Notes: generated by a model not told the origin, from the sequence alone. DNA of 64,000 nucleotides from Cellulosilyticum ruminicola JCM 14822 (GCF_001311925.1 NZ_BBCG01000013.1:1-64000), one strand, 5' to 3'. Numbered from the stretch's first letter, positions 1-9,972 are shown. A program made the numbers and translations.

Positions 1-1
1 C

Positions 2-145
2 GTAAGTATCCAAAGATTTTACACATTACTGCTTGTAGATTTATATCGGTTTTATACACTAAAAAGAATCACACTACATACTTACGAGACGTTTTCTAAC
101 TTAATTCAGAGGATAGGAAGGTTGGCTTTGCATGAAAAACATTAA
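2..145 (+). pseudogene. 3' remnant of an IS transposase (IS copy 1)
   Basis: The first 145 bases read, in frame from base 2, as the C-terminal 47 codons of the same DDE transposase found reversed at 7427-8278 and forward at 3905-5042. All three share residues such as RFYTLLLVDLY and TLKRITLH. The 5' part lies outside the window. No clear terminal inverted repeat follows the stop codon, so the end of the element is probably eroded. Confidence 0.7.
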
Positions 146-248
146 TTTTCACCTAAGTCTGATATAGTAATGATAGGATATATTGATTATATATTGAATA
201 CATCTTAAGTAGACGGATTAGAAAAATGAAAAGATAAGGAGTAGGTAG

Positions 249-1245
249 ATGAAAGAAAAATTTAAGCAAATTTCTCAAATGATAGGGAACACCTCTTTAT
301 TAGAAATTAAATTAAGCTATAAAGAATAAACACATACAATTTTTGTAAAAGCAGAGTATTATAATTTAACAGGTAATATTAAAGACCCGTGTTGCTTTAT
401 ATATTTTACAAAAAGCCTATGAAAAAGGAACGATTCAAGAAGGAGATATGATTGCAGAAGCAACAAGTGGTAATACAGGAATTTCATTTTCAGCTTTAGG
501 TAGTTACTTAGACCATCAAGTGGTGATTTATATGCCAGATTGGATGAGTAAAGAGCGTATTAATTTAATGAAGGGCTATGGAGTAGATGTACGTCTTGTT
601 TCGAGAGCAGAGGGGGGATTTTTAGGGTCTATTCAGAATACAGAAGAATTAGCTACAAAGGGTGGTGTATTCTTACCTTGTCAATTTTCTAATGAGGATA
701 ATGTATGTGCACATTATGAATTAATGGGTAAAGAAATCGAAGAGCAATTAGAACGTTTAGGGCTTAAAGCAGATGCAGTAGTAGCTGGTGTAGGAACAGG
801 TGGCACAATTATAGGAATCGGTAAACGCCTTAAAGCAGTTAATCCAAATTGTAAGGCTTATCCTCCTGAACCAAGTAGATTGCCAACATTATCTACAGGC
901 TATAAGGTGGGAAATCATCGTATTCAAGGTATTTCAGATGAGTTTATTTCAAGCATTGTGAAACTTAATGAATTAGATGATGTCATTGGAATAGAAGATG
1001 GGGATGCTATCATTATGGCACAAATACTTTCTAAGAAGTTAGGCATAGGTGTAGGGATTTCATCAGGTGCCAACTTATTAGGCTGTTTAATTGCTCAAGA
1101 GAAGTTAGGTAAAGATGCAGTGATTGTAACGACTTTTGCAGATGATAATAAAAAGTACTTATCAACAGATTATGCCAATGAAGAACCTATGAAAGATCAT
1201 TATCTTTCAAAAGATAATTGTATTATTAGATGTGATTCCACATAG
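249..1245 (+). pseudogene. cysK: Cysteine synthase (O-acetylserine sulfhydrylase), disrupted
   Basis: This is a PLP-dependent fold type II enzyme making cysteine from O-acetylserine and sulfide. The ATG at 249 follows an AAGGAG site. Recognisable family segments are NLTGNIKD (PLP-lysine region), EATSGNTGIS, GTGGTI and HRIQGISDEF. Two lesions break it: an in-frame TAA at 327-329 and an extra C in the run at about 385-387, where GAC CGT has become GACCCGT. The only long open stretch starts at 448 and lacks the PLP lysine, so a protein made from it should be inactive. A terminator-like hairpin follows. The product class is clear; whether the lesions are real or sequencing errors is not. Confidence 0.8.
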
Positions 1246-1255
1246 TTTCTAACAT

Positions 1256-1296
1256 AAAAAATGTGCCTGCAATATGAAGTTGTGGGCACATTTTTT
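1256..1296. terminator. Bidirectional terminator between cysK and pepT
   Basis: An A-rich tract leads into ATGTGCC, a 16-base loop, GGGCACA and six Ts. Both strands show stem plus U-tract, which suits the two convergent genes on either side. Confidence 0.75.
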
Positions 1297-1306
1297 AGGT
1301 TATAAA

Positions 1307-2536
1307 TTATTTTTCAAGTTCACTGCCAAGTTCACAAATCGCTAAGATTGCTTTAACAGCAAGCTCCATATGTGAAACAACTGTAAATTCAAATTTGCCA
1401 TGACAATTATAAGCACCTGTAAAGATGTTAGGGCAAGGAAGTCCCATGAATGAAAGTCTTGCACCATCAGTACCACCACGAATTGGTTCATGAACTGGTG
1501 TAATACCCGCTTTGGCAAAAGCTTTTTCAGCAAGATCCATAACTTCTGGATACTTATCAATGACCTCTTTCATATTGTAGTAGCTATCTGTAATTTGTAC
1601 ACTTACAGTATCTGAACCATATTTTTTATTTAGGCTTTCAGCAATCGTTAAGATTGTTTCTTTTTGTGTATTGAATTTCGCTTTATCGTGATCTCTTAAA
1701 ATATAATATAATTTTGCATTTTCAAGATGTCCTTCAAAACCGTGTAAATGATAGAAACCTTCATGACCTTCAGTACATTCTGGTACTTCATTGGTAGGAA
1801 GCGCATTTTGGAATTCACAGGCAATAGTAAGGGCATTTTTCATTTTACCTTTAGCAGAACCAGGGTGAACACTTAAGCCTTTGACTTCAATTGTTGCTGA
1901 AGCGGCGTTGAAGTTTTCACATTGGATTTCACCTAAAGCACAGCCATCGATTGTATAAGCAAAGTCTGCATTGAATTTTTGAACATCAAAGTAATCTACA
2001 CCGTGACCGATTTCTTCATCAGGTGTGAAGCCAATACGGATTGGGCCATGTGGAATTTCAGGATGAGCAAAGAGGTATTCCATAGCTGTTAAGATTTCAG
2101 CAATACCAGCTTTATCATCGCCACCTAAAATTGTAGTACCATCTGTTGTGATAAGTGTTTCACCGATTAAACCATTAAGTACAGAGAATTGAGAAGGAGT
2201 TAAAGCAACTTCTGGATTTAAAGAGATATCACCGCCTTGGTAGTTTTCAATGATTTGAGGTTTTACATTATTACCTGGATAGTCTGGGATAGTATCCATA
2301 TGTGCAATAAAGCCGATTGTAGGTACTTCTTTTTGAATGTTACTTGGAAGAGTGGCAAAAACGTAACCATTTTCATCTAAAGCAACATCGTGTAAGCCCA
2401 TTTGAATACATTCGTCTACCAGTTTTTTAGCAAATTCTATTTGAACAGTACTACTTGGGTAAGTAGTACTTCTATCATCAGCTTGTGTATTTGTTTTAAC
2501 ATAAGTTAAAAAGCGGTTTAATAATTTGTCTTTCAT
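1307..2536 (-). CDS. pepT: Tripeptidase T (peptidase T, M20B zinc aminopeptidase)
   Basis: A cytoplasmic aminopeptidase that removes the N-terminal residue from tripeptides. At 409 codons it has the usual PepT length. The M20 metal-site motifs are in order: IAHMDT near residue 80, GGDDKAG near 140, and PDEEIGHG near 175 with the catalytic Glu and a metal-binding Glu. A late THG/NCHGKFE segment carries the C-terminal metal His. The start is preceded on the minus strand by a TAGGAGG site. It is monocistronic and converges on the cysK pseudogene. It looks intact and host-typical. Confidence 0.95.
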   Translation of the reverse strand: MKDKLLNRFLTYVKTNTQADDRSTTYPSSTVQIEFAKKLVDECIQMGLHDVALDENGYVFATLPSNIQKEVPTIGFIAHMDTIPDYPGNNVKPQIIENYQGGDISLNPEVALTPSQFSVLNGLIGETLITTDGTTILGGDDKAGIAEILTAMEYLFAHPEIPHGPIRIGFTPDEEIGHGVDYFDVQKFNADFAYTIDGCALGEIQCENFNAASATIEVKGLSVHPGSAKGKMKNALTIACEFQNALPTNEVPECTEGHEGFYHLHGFEGHLENAKLYYILRDHDKAKFNTQKETILTIAESLNKKYGSDTVSVQITDSYYNMKEVIDKYPEVMDLAEKAFAKAGITPVHEPIRGGTDGARLSFMGLPCPNIFTGAYNCHGKFEFTVVSHMELAVKAILAICELGSELEK

Positions 2537-2631
2537 AAAGATTTAGCCTCCTAAATATATTTATTATTTATTTTACCATAATATTGTAAAGAAAAAGCAT
2601 AAAACTTCGTTTTTTGAAAAATAAGTTTATT

Positions 2632-2661
2632 TTAATAATAAAAAAATATAAAATGTATAAT
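2632..2661 (+). promoter_or_regulatory. Probable promoter of the ureohydrolase gene
   Basis: The divergent pepT/ureohydrolase spacer is very AT-rich. A good -10 TATAAT at 2656-2661, with TG directly before it, lies 45 bp from the start codon. The -35 at 17 bp spacing (TTAATA) is weak. Confidence 0.4.
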
Positions 2662-2706
2662 GAGGATTATTAATTTAAACAGGCATTAGCTTAAGGGGGA
2701 ATAAGG

Positions 2707-3480
2707 ATGCATGAAAGGATTACATTATTTAATTTTGACAATGCCTATACATATCAAGACTTTTATAAAAATGAAATATATGAATGGCTTAACTTCACAG
2801 ATTTAGAAGGTGTTAATGGTTACTGTGATGAAGAAGGCTTAAAGGCGATTCGTGAGCGCTTAGTACATCATGAGAGAACGCGCATTAATTATATTGATTC
2901 AGGGAACTATCACTATATTACCTATTTATTAATGGCGTATATTAAGGAGCCTTTTACTTTAGTACTATTTGATCATCATACAGATATGCAGCCATCACTT
3001 TTTGAAAATCTCATGTCATGTGGTTGTTGGGTAAAGAGAGCGTTAGATGACAACCCATTTTTGAGGGAAGTTATTATTATTGGTGTAGCTGACCAGCTTA
3101 TTGAAGAGATTCCAGAGGCTTATCGTGAAAAAGTTGTAGCTTATGGGGAAAAGATGTTAAAGGGACATCCCAATTGGGAGGTCTTTGCGCAAAAATATAT
3201 TCACTATAATGTATATGTTTCAGTAGATAAAGATGTGATTGACCAAAAAGAGGTATGCACTAATTGGGATCAAGGGATTTTAACCCTGCAAGAACTGGGA
3301 GAAATTTATGAGTGTATCGTAAAAAATCATAAAATATTAGGTGTAGATATTTGCGGAGAGTATGCCCCAAATGTGGCGCAAATTACGAAAACAGCCCAAC
3401 TACTCAACAATGCGGCTAATGGTCAGATTTTAGAACTTATTGAGGAAGTCGCTGTGGCAGAAGAAGAAAGAAATGTATAA
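2707..3480 (+). CDS. Arginase/agmatinase-family (ureohydrolase) protein
   Basis: A 257-residue binuclear Mn-hydrolase fold protein. The family metal ligands appear as SGNYHY (the GGxHS position, near residue 77), FDHHTDMQ (the DAHxD position, near 100) and SVDKDVID (the SxDxD position, near 178). These match arginase, agmatinase or formimidoylglutamase in spacing, but the first motif is divergent, so the amidino substrate cannot be assigned. A GGGGA site lies 4-8 bases before the ATG. The gene stands alone between pepT and IS debris. Confidence 0.75.
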   Translation: MHERITLFNFDNAYTYQDFYKNEIYEWLNFTDLEGVNGYCDEEGLKAIRERLVHHERTRINYIDSGNYHYITYLLMAYIKEPFTLVLFDHHTDMQPSLFENLMSCGCWVKRALDDNPFLREVIIIGVADQLIEEIPEAYREKVVAYGEKMLKGHPNWEVFAQKYIHYNVYVSVDKDVIDQKEVCTNWDQGILTLQELGEIYECIVKNHKILGVDICGEYAPNVAQITKTAQLLNNAANGQILELIEEVAVAEEERNV

Positions 3481-3534
3481 TCATAAGCATTAATTTAGGA
3501 TCATCACCAAAATATGTGCTTGCCAGCCTAATTG

Positions 3535-3815
3535 TTAGGCTGGCAAAAATTCACTATTGCATTCTAGATAAATACGATACTCATAGCTTTGTCTATTTCT
3601 TAAAAAATAACTCCTGCGTTGAAGTGCCTTGATTTTATTATTTTTACCTTCAACAGCAGCATTTGTAAAACGACATTGATGGTAGTTTGCTATCTCAATC
3701 TTCCAGTTTTTAAAGGTCTTTAAAGCTTCACTTACTTCAGGAATACTTAAAGATTCACCATATTGAATCCACTTTTTTAACAGATTCATTGCATTTGATT
3801 TATTACTCATAAGCG
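3535..3815 (-). pseudogene. ISL3-family transposase C-terminal fragment
   Basis: The minus strand encodes about 93 residues of an ISL3-type DDE transposase tail, including TNAAVEGKNNKIKALQRR and NRQSYEYRIYLEC, the conserved catalytic-Glu region and C-terminus. It is cut at 3815 by the inverted repeat of the neighbouring IS copy 2, so this fragment was there first. A 13-bp inverted repeat (GCCAGCCTAA / TTAGGCTGGC) overlaps its stop and may be an IS end or an old terminator. Confidence 0.75.
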
Positions 3816-5055
3816 TTAACTTATAAATAAAATTTTCCAGTAATAAATTCAATAAAAATGGGAAACCTCTATAGTCTAATAGCACTCAGATTAGGAGGTT
3901 TCCCATGCATATCACAAGATTAGTATCTAGACTTTTTAAACTTTTTATACCATCTTTTATAGAAAAAGTTGCAAAATCAACTGGTTTTATGAAATGTCAT
4001 TCTAAACTTCTACCTGAGACATATTTGCAAAAGCAATGTCTTTAGGACTTTTAGATTCAAAGAATATCACCGAAGAAGTGATTGTTGAAAAATGTGCTGT
4101 TTCAAAATGGTGTATCCTTAAGTAAACAAGCTATTTCTAAAAGACTCAATGAATGTATACCTTTTTTACAAGAACTATTGAAACAAGCTTTTTCTTTAAT
4201 CTATGTGAATGCTTTAGAAAATCATCAATCATTATTACTCAACTATTTTTCAGATGTGAAACTTTTAGATGTAACAACTATTTTATTACCAAATCAAGTT
4301 GCAGATGATTATACTGGTATGGGTGGTCGCAATGCAAAATCAGCTTTAAAGTGTTACAAATCAATTTCAGAAAGATATGCTATCTATGAACAACTGGAGT
4401 TAGAAGAACTTCTTAGCCAAAGTAAAGATTCTATTGATTGAGATATTTATATTGGAATCGAAAAATATAACAAGCTTAAAGTCCGCTTAGTAGGTGTAAA
4501 ACTTTCTGATGACATTGCAACTAAACGTATCAGAAAGGCTATTATACAAAATAATGGTGCCGATATCGATGCATACAAATGTCAGTTTTTACACTGGAAT
4601 CTTATGATTACTAACATCAATAGAGAAACGTTTAATGCTTCAATTATTACAGAACTTTATCGTATGAGATGGCAAATAGAGGTACTTTTTAAGGTTTTAA
4701 AAAGTACACTTTCTATAGATAAAATGCATGTCGGAAAAACTAAATATGTAGAAGCTATTCTGTATGGAAAATTGCTAGGTGCACTACTTCAATGCCACTT
4801 TATGATTGTATCAATCAAACAAAGGGGAAAGGCGTTAGTATCCAAAGATTCTACACATTGATTATAGTTGACTTATATTAGTTTTACACATTCAAAAGAA
4901 TAACACTACATACTTACGAAAGGCTTTCTAATGTTATCTATAGAATAGGAAAGCTGTCTTTACATGAAAACGTTTACGACAAACAACTTACGCTAAAATC
5001 GAATATTATTTAGAACAACTCATTATTACTGGAAAAGATTAGGACTAAGTTTACG
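3816..5055 (+). mobile_element. Degenerate IS with DDE transposase, copy 2
   Basis: The ends are imperfect terminal inverted repeats of about 30 bp. The left end starts CGTTAACTTATAAATAAAAT, and the reverse complement of the right end starts CGTAAACTTAGTCC. Both reach a common TTTTCCAGTAA. A hairpin (GGGAAACCTC / GAGGTTTCCC) sits directly before the transposase start, as in copy 3. The element is inserted in the ISL3 fragment. No convincing target duplication is visible. Confidence 0.7.
3905..5042 (+). pseudogene. IS4-like DDE transposase, multiply frameshifted (copy 2)
   Basis: The reading begins MHITRLVSRLFKLFIPSFIE at 3905, breaks near 4025, resumes for 119 codons from 4082, hits a TGA at about 4439, and resumes at 4604. 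The later part includes ITELYRMRWQIEVLFKVLKS, which matches the YREKENT-like catalytic-Glu region of IS4-type transposases, and ends near 5042. It is about 1.1 kb against 0.85 kb for copy 3, so it is the more complete copy but should be inactive. Confidence 0.75.
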
Positions 5056-5166
5056 ATTGTGAATGTATAATTTCAACAAAAATATTTTCTAAAAATCAAA
5101 GTATTTAAGGAGAATATAAAACAAATCACTATATGTAGAAAGATGCTACATAGTAAGCAAATTAAC

Positions 5167-5194
5167 TTGTACGTACAACTTAAAATGCTATACT
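5167..5194 (+). promoter_or_regulatory. Candidate xylanase promoter with palindromic operator
   Basis: The perfect 12-bp palindrome TTGTACGTACAA (5167-5178) contains a -35-like TTGTAC, followed after 16 bp by TATACT (5189-5194), 46 bp before the preferred start. A palindrome over the -35 would suit repressor control. This is inference from position only. Confidence 0.4.
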
Positions 5195-5240
5195 GAACCT
5201 ACAGAGTTACCTAGCAAGGGGAATGAGAAGGAGGATGTAT

Positions 5241-7202
5241 ATGAAAGTAAGATATTTTACTAAGAAGTTATTTGCAGTACTTACAGCATGTATAATGGTA
5301 TCATCTATTTGTACAAGTATGACACCATTACTTGCAGCAGAAGCAAAGGCAGAATATGGCGCTTATATTTACGATGACTTTGAAACAGAAGAGTTAAACG
5401 GCTGGGGAAATCGTGGTACAGGCGACACTCAAGAAATTGTAGAACTTTCTATAGACGAGCATTATACAGGTTCAAGCTGTATTAAAGTAAGCAATCGTAG
5501 CGAAACATGGCATGGCGCAACTTGTGACAAATCAAAAGAATTAACATTAGGCGAAACATATGAATTCTCTGTAGCAATCAAATACACAGGCAATTATTCT
5601 AATACACAAAACTTCAGTCTTCAATTACAATACAATGATGGTGTAGATGATCAGTATAGAACAATTAAATCTCAAGCTGTTAATAAAGGACAATGGACAA
5701 TCTTAAAAGGGGAATATACAATCCCAACAGATGCAACAAATGTTTCTGTATATGTTGAAACACAATGGACATCTAATCCATCACCACAAGATTTAATGGA
5801 CTTCTATATTGATGCTTTCGAAGCAAAACCAGCAAGTATTCCAGAAATTGAACAAGACATTCCTGGACTTAAAGATGTTTTTGCACCATATGATTTAATC
5901 CTTGGCGGTGCAGCAGAAGCAAAAGAAATTGCACCAAAACCAGGTAAAGAATTATTCTTAAAACACTACAATAGTATCACATTTGGAAATGAGCTTAAAC
6001 CAGATTCTACACTTGACCGTAATGCAACTTTAGCTTATATGGAAGAAAGCGGCGGCGATGAAACAAATCCACAAATTAGCCTACGTTCTGCAAGAACATT
6101 ACTTGAGTTTGCAAGAGACAATAACTTACCAGTAAGAGGACATACACTTGTATGGCATAGCCAAACACCAGACTGGTTCTTCAAAGAAGGTTATTCAGAT
6201 GATGCCAATGCAAAATGGGTATCTAAAGAAGTCATGCTTCAAAGAATGGAAAACTACATTAAAAATCTCATGGAAGCATTAGCTAATCAATATCCAACAG
6301 TTAAATTCTATACATGGGACGTTGTCAACGAAGCAGTTGATCCTGATACATCAGATGGTATGAGAAGACCTGGTTCTAATAATGTAAGCAATGGCGAGTC
6401 AGCATGGATGAAGACAATCGGAAAAGATTATATCGTAAGAGCTTTTGAATATGCAAGAAAATATGCACCAGAAGGTTGTAAGTTATTCTACAATGACTAC
6501 AATGAATACGAAGATAAGAAAATGAACTATATCTACGATATTCTTAAAGACTTAAAAGAAAAAGACTTAATCGATGGTATGGGTATGCAATCTCACTGGA
6601 TTATGCAATATCCAAGCATTGATATGTTTGAAAAAGCTGTTAAGAAATATAGCCAATTAGGCCTTGAAATTCAGCTCACAGAATTAGATATTAAAAATCC
6701 AGATAACACAAGTTATGCACTTAATGAACAAGCTAAACGTTACAAACAAATTATGAATAAAGTAATGGAACTTAAAAAAGGCGGAGCTAACATTACAGCT
6801 GTAGTTCTTTGGGGTGTAACAGATATAACAAGCTGGCTTGGTGGTTATCCATTACTCTTCGATGGTGAATATAAAGCAAAACCAGCTTACTATTCATTAA
6901 TTGAAGATTATAAAGATAGTAAGACACCAGGCAAAGATCCAGCAAATGTAAGCATTGGCGTGGACGTTAAGACAACTGTTAATGGCAATTCAGCAAGCCA
7001 ACGTTATACAATTACATCTAATAAAGAAACAATTGATGTTTCAAAACTTAAGATTGTTTATACAGCAGATAGTATGCCAGCAGAAAAACAAAACTTCTGG
7101 TGTGATAATGGCGCAATTCAATACAATACAGCACCTTGGTATGTTTCTGTAAATCATAGTATTGAAGGTAAATTTGAAAATGGTGCCTTACAATTACTTT
7201 AG
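5241..7202 (+). CDS. Secreted GH10 endo-1,4-beta-xylanase with N-terminal CBM, C-terminal CBM frameshifted
   Basis: It hydrolyses internal beta-1,4 bonds of xylan outside the cell. The start at 5241 is chosen because AAGGAGG lies 6 bases upstream; two earlier ATGs overlap that site. A signal peptide (basic KVRYFTKK, hydrophobic core, AEA) covers about residues 1-35. A CBM4/9/22-like jelly roll spans about 40-200. The GH10 barrel follows at about 210-560, with acid/base Glu in WDVVNEAVD (residue 364) and nucleophile Glu in QLTELDI (residue 481). A CBM3-like module starts near 570, but the frame ends at 7202. One lost base near 7196 would restore 45 further codons to the TAA at 7337-7339 (containing LVPETGKLILEVRFAKEDWS). 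The catalytic domain is intact. Confidence 0.9.
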   Translation: MKVRYFTKKLFAVLTACIMVSSICTSMTPLLAAEAKAEYGAYIYDDFETEELNGWGNRGTGDTQEIVELSIDEHYTGSSCIKVSNRSETWHGATCDKSKELTLGETYEFSVAIKYTGNYSNTQNFSLQLQYNDGVDDQYRTIKSQAVNKGQWTILKGEYTIPTDATNVSVYVETQWTSNPSPQDLMDFYIDAFEAKPASIPEIEQDIPGLKDVFAPYDLILGGAAEAKEIAPKPGKELFLKHYNSITFGNELKPDSTLDRNATLAYMEESGGDETNPQISLRSARTLLEFARDNNLPVRGHTLVWHSQTPDWFFKEGYSDDANAKWVSKEVMLQRMENYIKNLMEALANQYPTVKFYTWDVVNEAVDPDTSDGMRRPGSNNVSNGESAWMKTIGKDYIVRAFEYARKYAPEGCKLFYNDYNEYEDKKMNYIYDILKDLKEKDLIDGMGMQSHWIMQYPSIDMFEKAVKKYSQLGLEIQLTELDIKNPDNTSYALNEQAKRYKQIMNKVMELKKGGANITAVVLWGVTDITSWLGGYPLLFDGEYKAKPAYYSLIEDYKDSKTPGKDPANVSIGVDVKTTVNGNSASQRYTITSNKETIDVSKLKIVYTADSMPAEKQNFWCDNGAIQYNTAPWYVSVNHSIEGKFENGALQLL

Positions 7203-7413
7203 GGGATAGTGCAGAACTTGTACCTGAAACAGGCAAATTAATTTTAGAGGTACGTTTTGCGAAAGAAGATTGGTCTACATATCCAGCACTTTCAAATGAA
7301 AGCGTAGCTGTATACTATGATGGCGTATTAATTAAATAATTTAAATTTTTAATCAAATTTTAATCTTTCTCTCGTTAAAATCATACCTGTATAAAATATA
7401 ATAGTATCATAGT

Positions 7414-8369
7414 CGTTAACTTAAGCCTAAGTTTTTCCAGTAACAGTTAGTTGCTCTAGATAACATTCTATTTTAGAATAGGTGGTTTGTCTTAAGCGTT
7501 TTTCATGCAAAGCCAACTTTCCTATTCTTTGAACTAAGTTAGAGAACGTCTCATAAATATGTAGAGTAATTCTTTTTAGTGTATAAAACTGATATAAATC
7601 TACAAGCAGTAATGTGTAAAATCTTTGGATGCTTACGTCTCTCCCCTGACTCTTAAGCATGCTTTGATCTACACTATCATAAAGTGGCATTGTAAGTAAT
7701 GCTTCTAGAAATTTCACATAAAGAATTGCTTCTACATATTTAGTTTTACCTACATGCATTTTGTCTAGCGAAAATGTGCTTTTTAGAACCTTAAAAAGTA
7801 GTTCTATTTGTCATCTTATACGATAAATTTCTGTAATAATAGATGTATTAAGGGTTTCTTTGCTGATGTTAGTAATCATAAGATTCTAATGTAAAAGTCG
7901 ATGTTTATATGAGTCAATAAGTTTAATGTCTGAAAAGTAGTTTAGTAATAAAGATGAGTGACTTTCTAAAGCATTGACATAGATAAAAGAAAAGGCTCTT
8001 TGCAGTAATTTCTTAAGAAATGGAACGCTTTCATTTAATCTATTTGCAATAGCTTGTTTATTTAGAGACACACCATTTTGAATAGAAGCACACTTTTCAG
8101 CAATCACTTCTTCAGTAATACTTTTACAGTCTAACAAGCCTAAAGACATTGCTTTTGCAAAAATTTCAGGTAGAAGTTTAGAATGGCGTTTCATAAAACC
8201 AGATGATTTTGCAATTTCTTCGATAATAGATGGTATAAAAAGTTTAAAAAGTCTAGATACTAACTTTGTAATATGCATGGGAAACCTCTTTTGTTTAAGT
8301 GATATTAGACTTAGAGGTTTCCCATTTTTATTATTTTGATTACTGGAAAATTTTATTTATAAATTAACG
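7414..8369 (-). mobile_element. Degenerate IS with DDE transposase, copy 3 (reverse)
   Basis: It is bounded by the same imperfect terminal repeats as copy 2: CGTTAACTTAAGCC at 7414, and the reverse complement of the sequence ending 8369 (CGTTAATTTATAAA). The GGGAAACCTC / GAGGTTTCCC hairpin again precedes the transposase start. It is about 280 bp shorter than copy 2 because of an internal deletion. The pair of inverted copies flanks the xylanase gene on both sides. Confidence 0.7.
7427..8278 (-). pseudogene. IS4-like DDE transposase with internal deletion (copy 3)
   Basis: The minus strand starts MHITKLVSRLFKLFIPSIIE at 8278 and reads 129 codons to NYFSDIKLIDS. It then jumps to the part equivalent to copy 2 position 4570. 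About 270 bp encoding the middle of the catalytic domain are missing, and the second half is out of frame until its last 110 codons (MHVGKTKYVEAILY to TVTGKT). It cannot encode an active transposase. Confidence 0.75.
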
Positions 8370-8398
8370 CGTATGATAATAGTAGTAATGAAAGGGAG

Positions 8399-8626
8399 AT
8401 GAGTATAATATTACATTTTTTTGGAAAATTAATCTTTTGGCCAATTTTATTAATATGGGCATTAGTTGGTCTTGTATTTAAATTAACAGGTAAATTAATT
8501 ACTATCGCAATAGGGACACTTATTTTGATAACAGGCATTATCTTATGCGTGACCATTATTGTCATACCGTTAGGTATTATTTTGATTTTAATGGGTATCT
8601 GTATGATTATTAAAGGTATCTTTTAA
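8399..8626 (+). CDS. Small multi-spanning membrane protein, unknown function
   Basis: The 75-residue product is almost entirely hydrophobic, with two or three membrane segments (about 5-30, 33-52 and 52-72) and a single N-terminal Met-Ser. AAAGGGAG abuts the start codon. A good terminator follows. It lies at the very end of IS copy 3 and shares no feature with phage holins beyond size. I do not recognise the family. Confidence 0.55.
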   Translation: MSIILHFFGKLIFWPILLIWALVGLVFKLTGKLITIAIGTLILITGIILCVTIIVIPLGIILILMGICMIIKGIF

Positions 8627-8661
8627 ACAAGTTTTAAAAAGCATTTCTTACACTAATTAAG

Positions 8662-8697
8662 AGGAATTACATTTTTCATGACGTAATTCCTTTTTAT
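8662..8697 (+). terminator. Rho-independent terminator
   Basis: GGAATTAC, an 11-base loop, GTAATTCC, then TTTTT. It separates the small membrane protein gene from the rRNA methyltransferase gene. Confidence 0.8.
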
Positions 8698-8775
8698 TTG
8701 TATAAATAAGTGAATGTTGTATAATTGTAGTATATAATTGATATATTATAAAATAATTTAAAAAGGTGAGTAATA

Positions 8776-9972
8776 ATGAATCAACAAGCTACAAAATTAA
8801 AAGAGACTCGTGTAAAGCAAGAACAAACATTTAAATGCAGTGCCAATCAAAAATGTGGTGGCTGCCAAATGCTAAGTATCCCATATGAAAAACAGCTTGA
8901 AATGAAACAAGCACAAATCACAAAGTTACTTAAGCATTATGGTTATGTGGCCCCAATAAAAGTGATGCAGCAACCGATTTATTATCGTAATAAAGTACAT
9001 GCCGTTTTAGACCGCATGAAAAACGGCCAAGTGATTTCAGGTACATATAAGGAAGGAACCCATCAAGTTATTCCCGTTAAAAACTGTTACTTAGAAGATC
9101 AAAAAGCTGATGCCATCATTCAAACGATTTGTAGTTTGTTGCCATCCTTTAAATTACAAGTTTATAACGAAGATACAAGAACGGGACTTATGCGTCATAT
9201 CCTTATCCGCACAGGTCATCAAAGTGGTCAAATCATGGTGGTACTCGTCGTGAGCTCCTTTATGTTTCCATCTAAACAAAACTTCATCAAAGCCCTACGA
9301 AAACTCCATCCAGAGATTACAACCATTGTTTTAAATCTCAATGATAAAAAAACAAGTATGGTACTGGGCGATAAAGAAAAAGTCATTTATGGCAAAGGCT
9401 ATATCGAAGATCAATTATGTGACTACACCTTCCGCATTTCACCAAAATCCTTTTATCAAGTAAATCCAGTGCAGACTAAAATCCTCTATGAAAAAGCCAT
9501 TAGCCTAGCCCATTTAACAGGCAAAGAAAATGTCATTGATGCCTACTGCGGCACAGGAACAATAGGTATTATCGCCAGCAAATATGCCAAAGAAGTTATC
9601 GGCGTAGAACTCAATAACGATGCCATTAAAGACGCCAAACTCAATGCCAAATATAACAAACGCCACAATATTCAATTTTACAATCAAGATGCTAGCAAAT
9701 TTATGGTCAGCTTAGCTAAAGAAAATACCAAACCAATAGACGTGGTCTTCATGGACCCACCAAGAGCCGGCAGCACAGAGCAGTTTATGGACTCTGTGAT
9801 TAAATTAGGACCAAAAAGAGTAGTATACATATCATGCAATCCTAAAACATTAGCAAGGGATTTAAAATACTTATGTGGAAGAGGGTATAGGGTGAAAGAA
9901 ATATGCCCAGTAGACATGTTTCCTCATACTAGCCACGTTGAGACTGTCGTGTTGATGTCAAAGGTAAAATAG
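8776..9972 (+). CDS. rlmD: 23S rRNA (uracil-5-)-methyltransferase, RlmD/RumA type
   Basis: A SAM-dependent enzyme that makes m5U in 23S rRNA. The N-terminus has the 4Fe-4S cysteines (CSANQKCGGC, residues about 16-25), but no TRAM domain lies ahead of it, so this is the short form. The Rossmann domain has DAYCGTGTIG (motif I), MDPPRAGS (motif IV) and YISCNPKTLARDL with the catalytic Cys. An AAAGGTGAG site precedes the ATG. The C-terminus FPHTSHVETVVLMSKVK lies at the junction with the prophage, so the last codons may be supplied by the element while keeping the protein functional. Confidence 0.93.
   Translation: MNQQATKLKETRVKQEQTFKCSANQKCGGCQMLSIPYEKQLEMKQAQITKLLKHYGYVAPIKVMQQPIYYRNKVHAVLDRMKNGQVISGTYKEGTHQVIPVKNCYLEDQKADAIIQTICSLLPSFKLQVYNEDTRTGLMRHILIRTGHQSGQIMVVLVVSSFMFPSKQNFIKALRKLHPEITTIVLNLNDKKTSMVLGDKEKVIYGKGYIEDQLCDYTFRISPKSFYQVNPVQTKILYEKAISLAHLTGKENVIDAYCGTGTIGIIASKYAKEVIGVELNNDAIKDAKLNAKYNKRHNIQFYNQDASKFMVSLAKENTKPIDVVFMDPPRAGSTEQFMDSVIKLGPKRVVYISCNPKTLARDLKYLCGRGYRVKEICPVDMFPHTSHVETVVLMSKVK
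9915..9972. other. Candidate left attachment junction (attL) in the 3' end of rlmD
   Basis: Elements with large serine recombinases are known to integrate into the rumA/rlmD 3' end, at the codons for the conserved HTxHVE motif. Here those codons lie at about 9928-9951. Phage-type genes begin immediately after the stop, and a serine recombinase gene starts at 63737. The exact core cannot be fixed because attR lies beyond the window. Confidence 0.55.
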
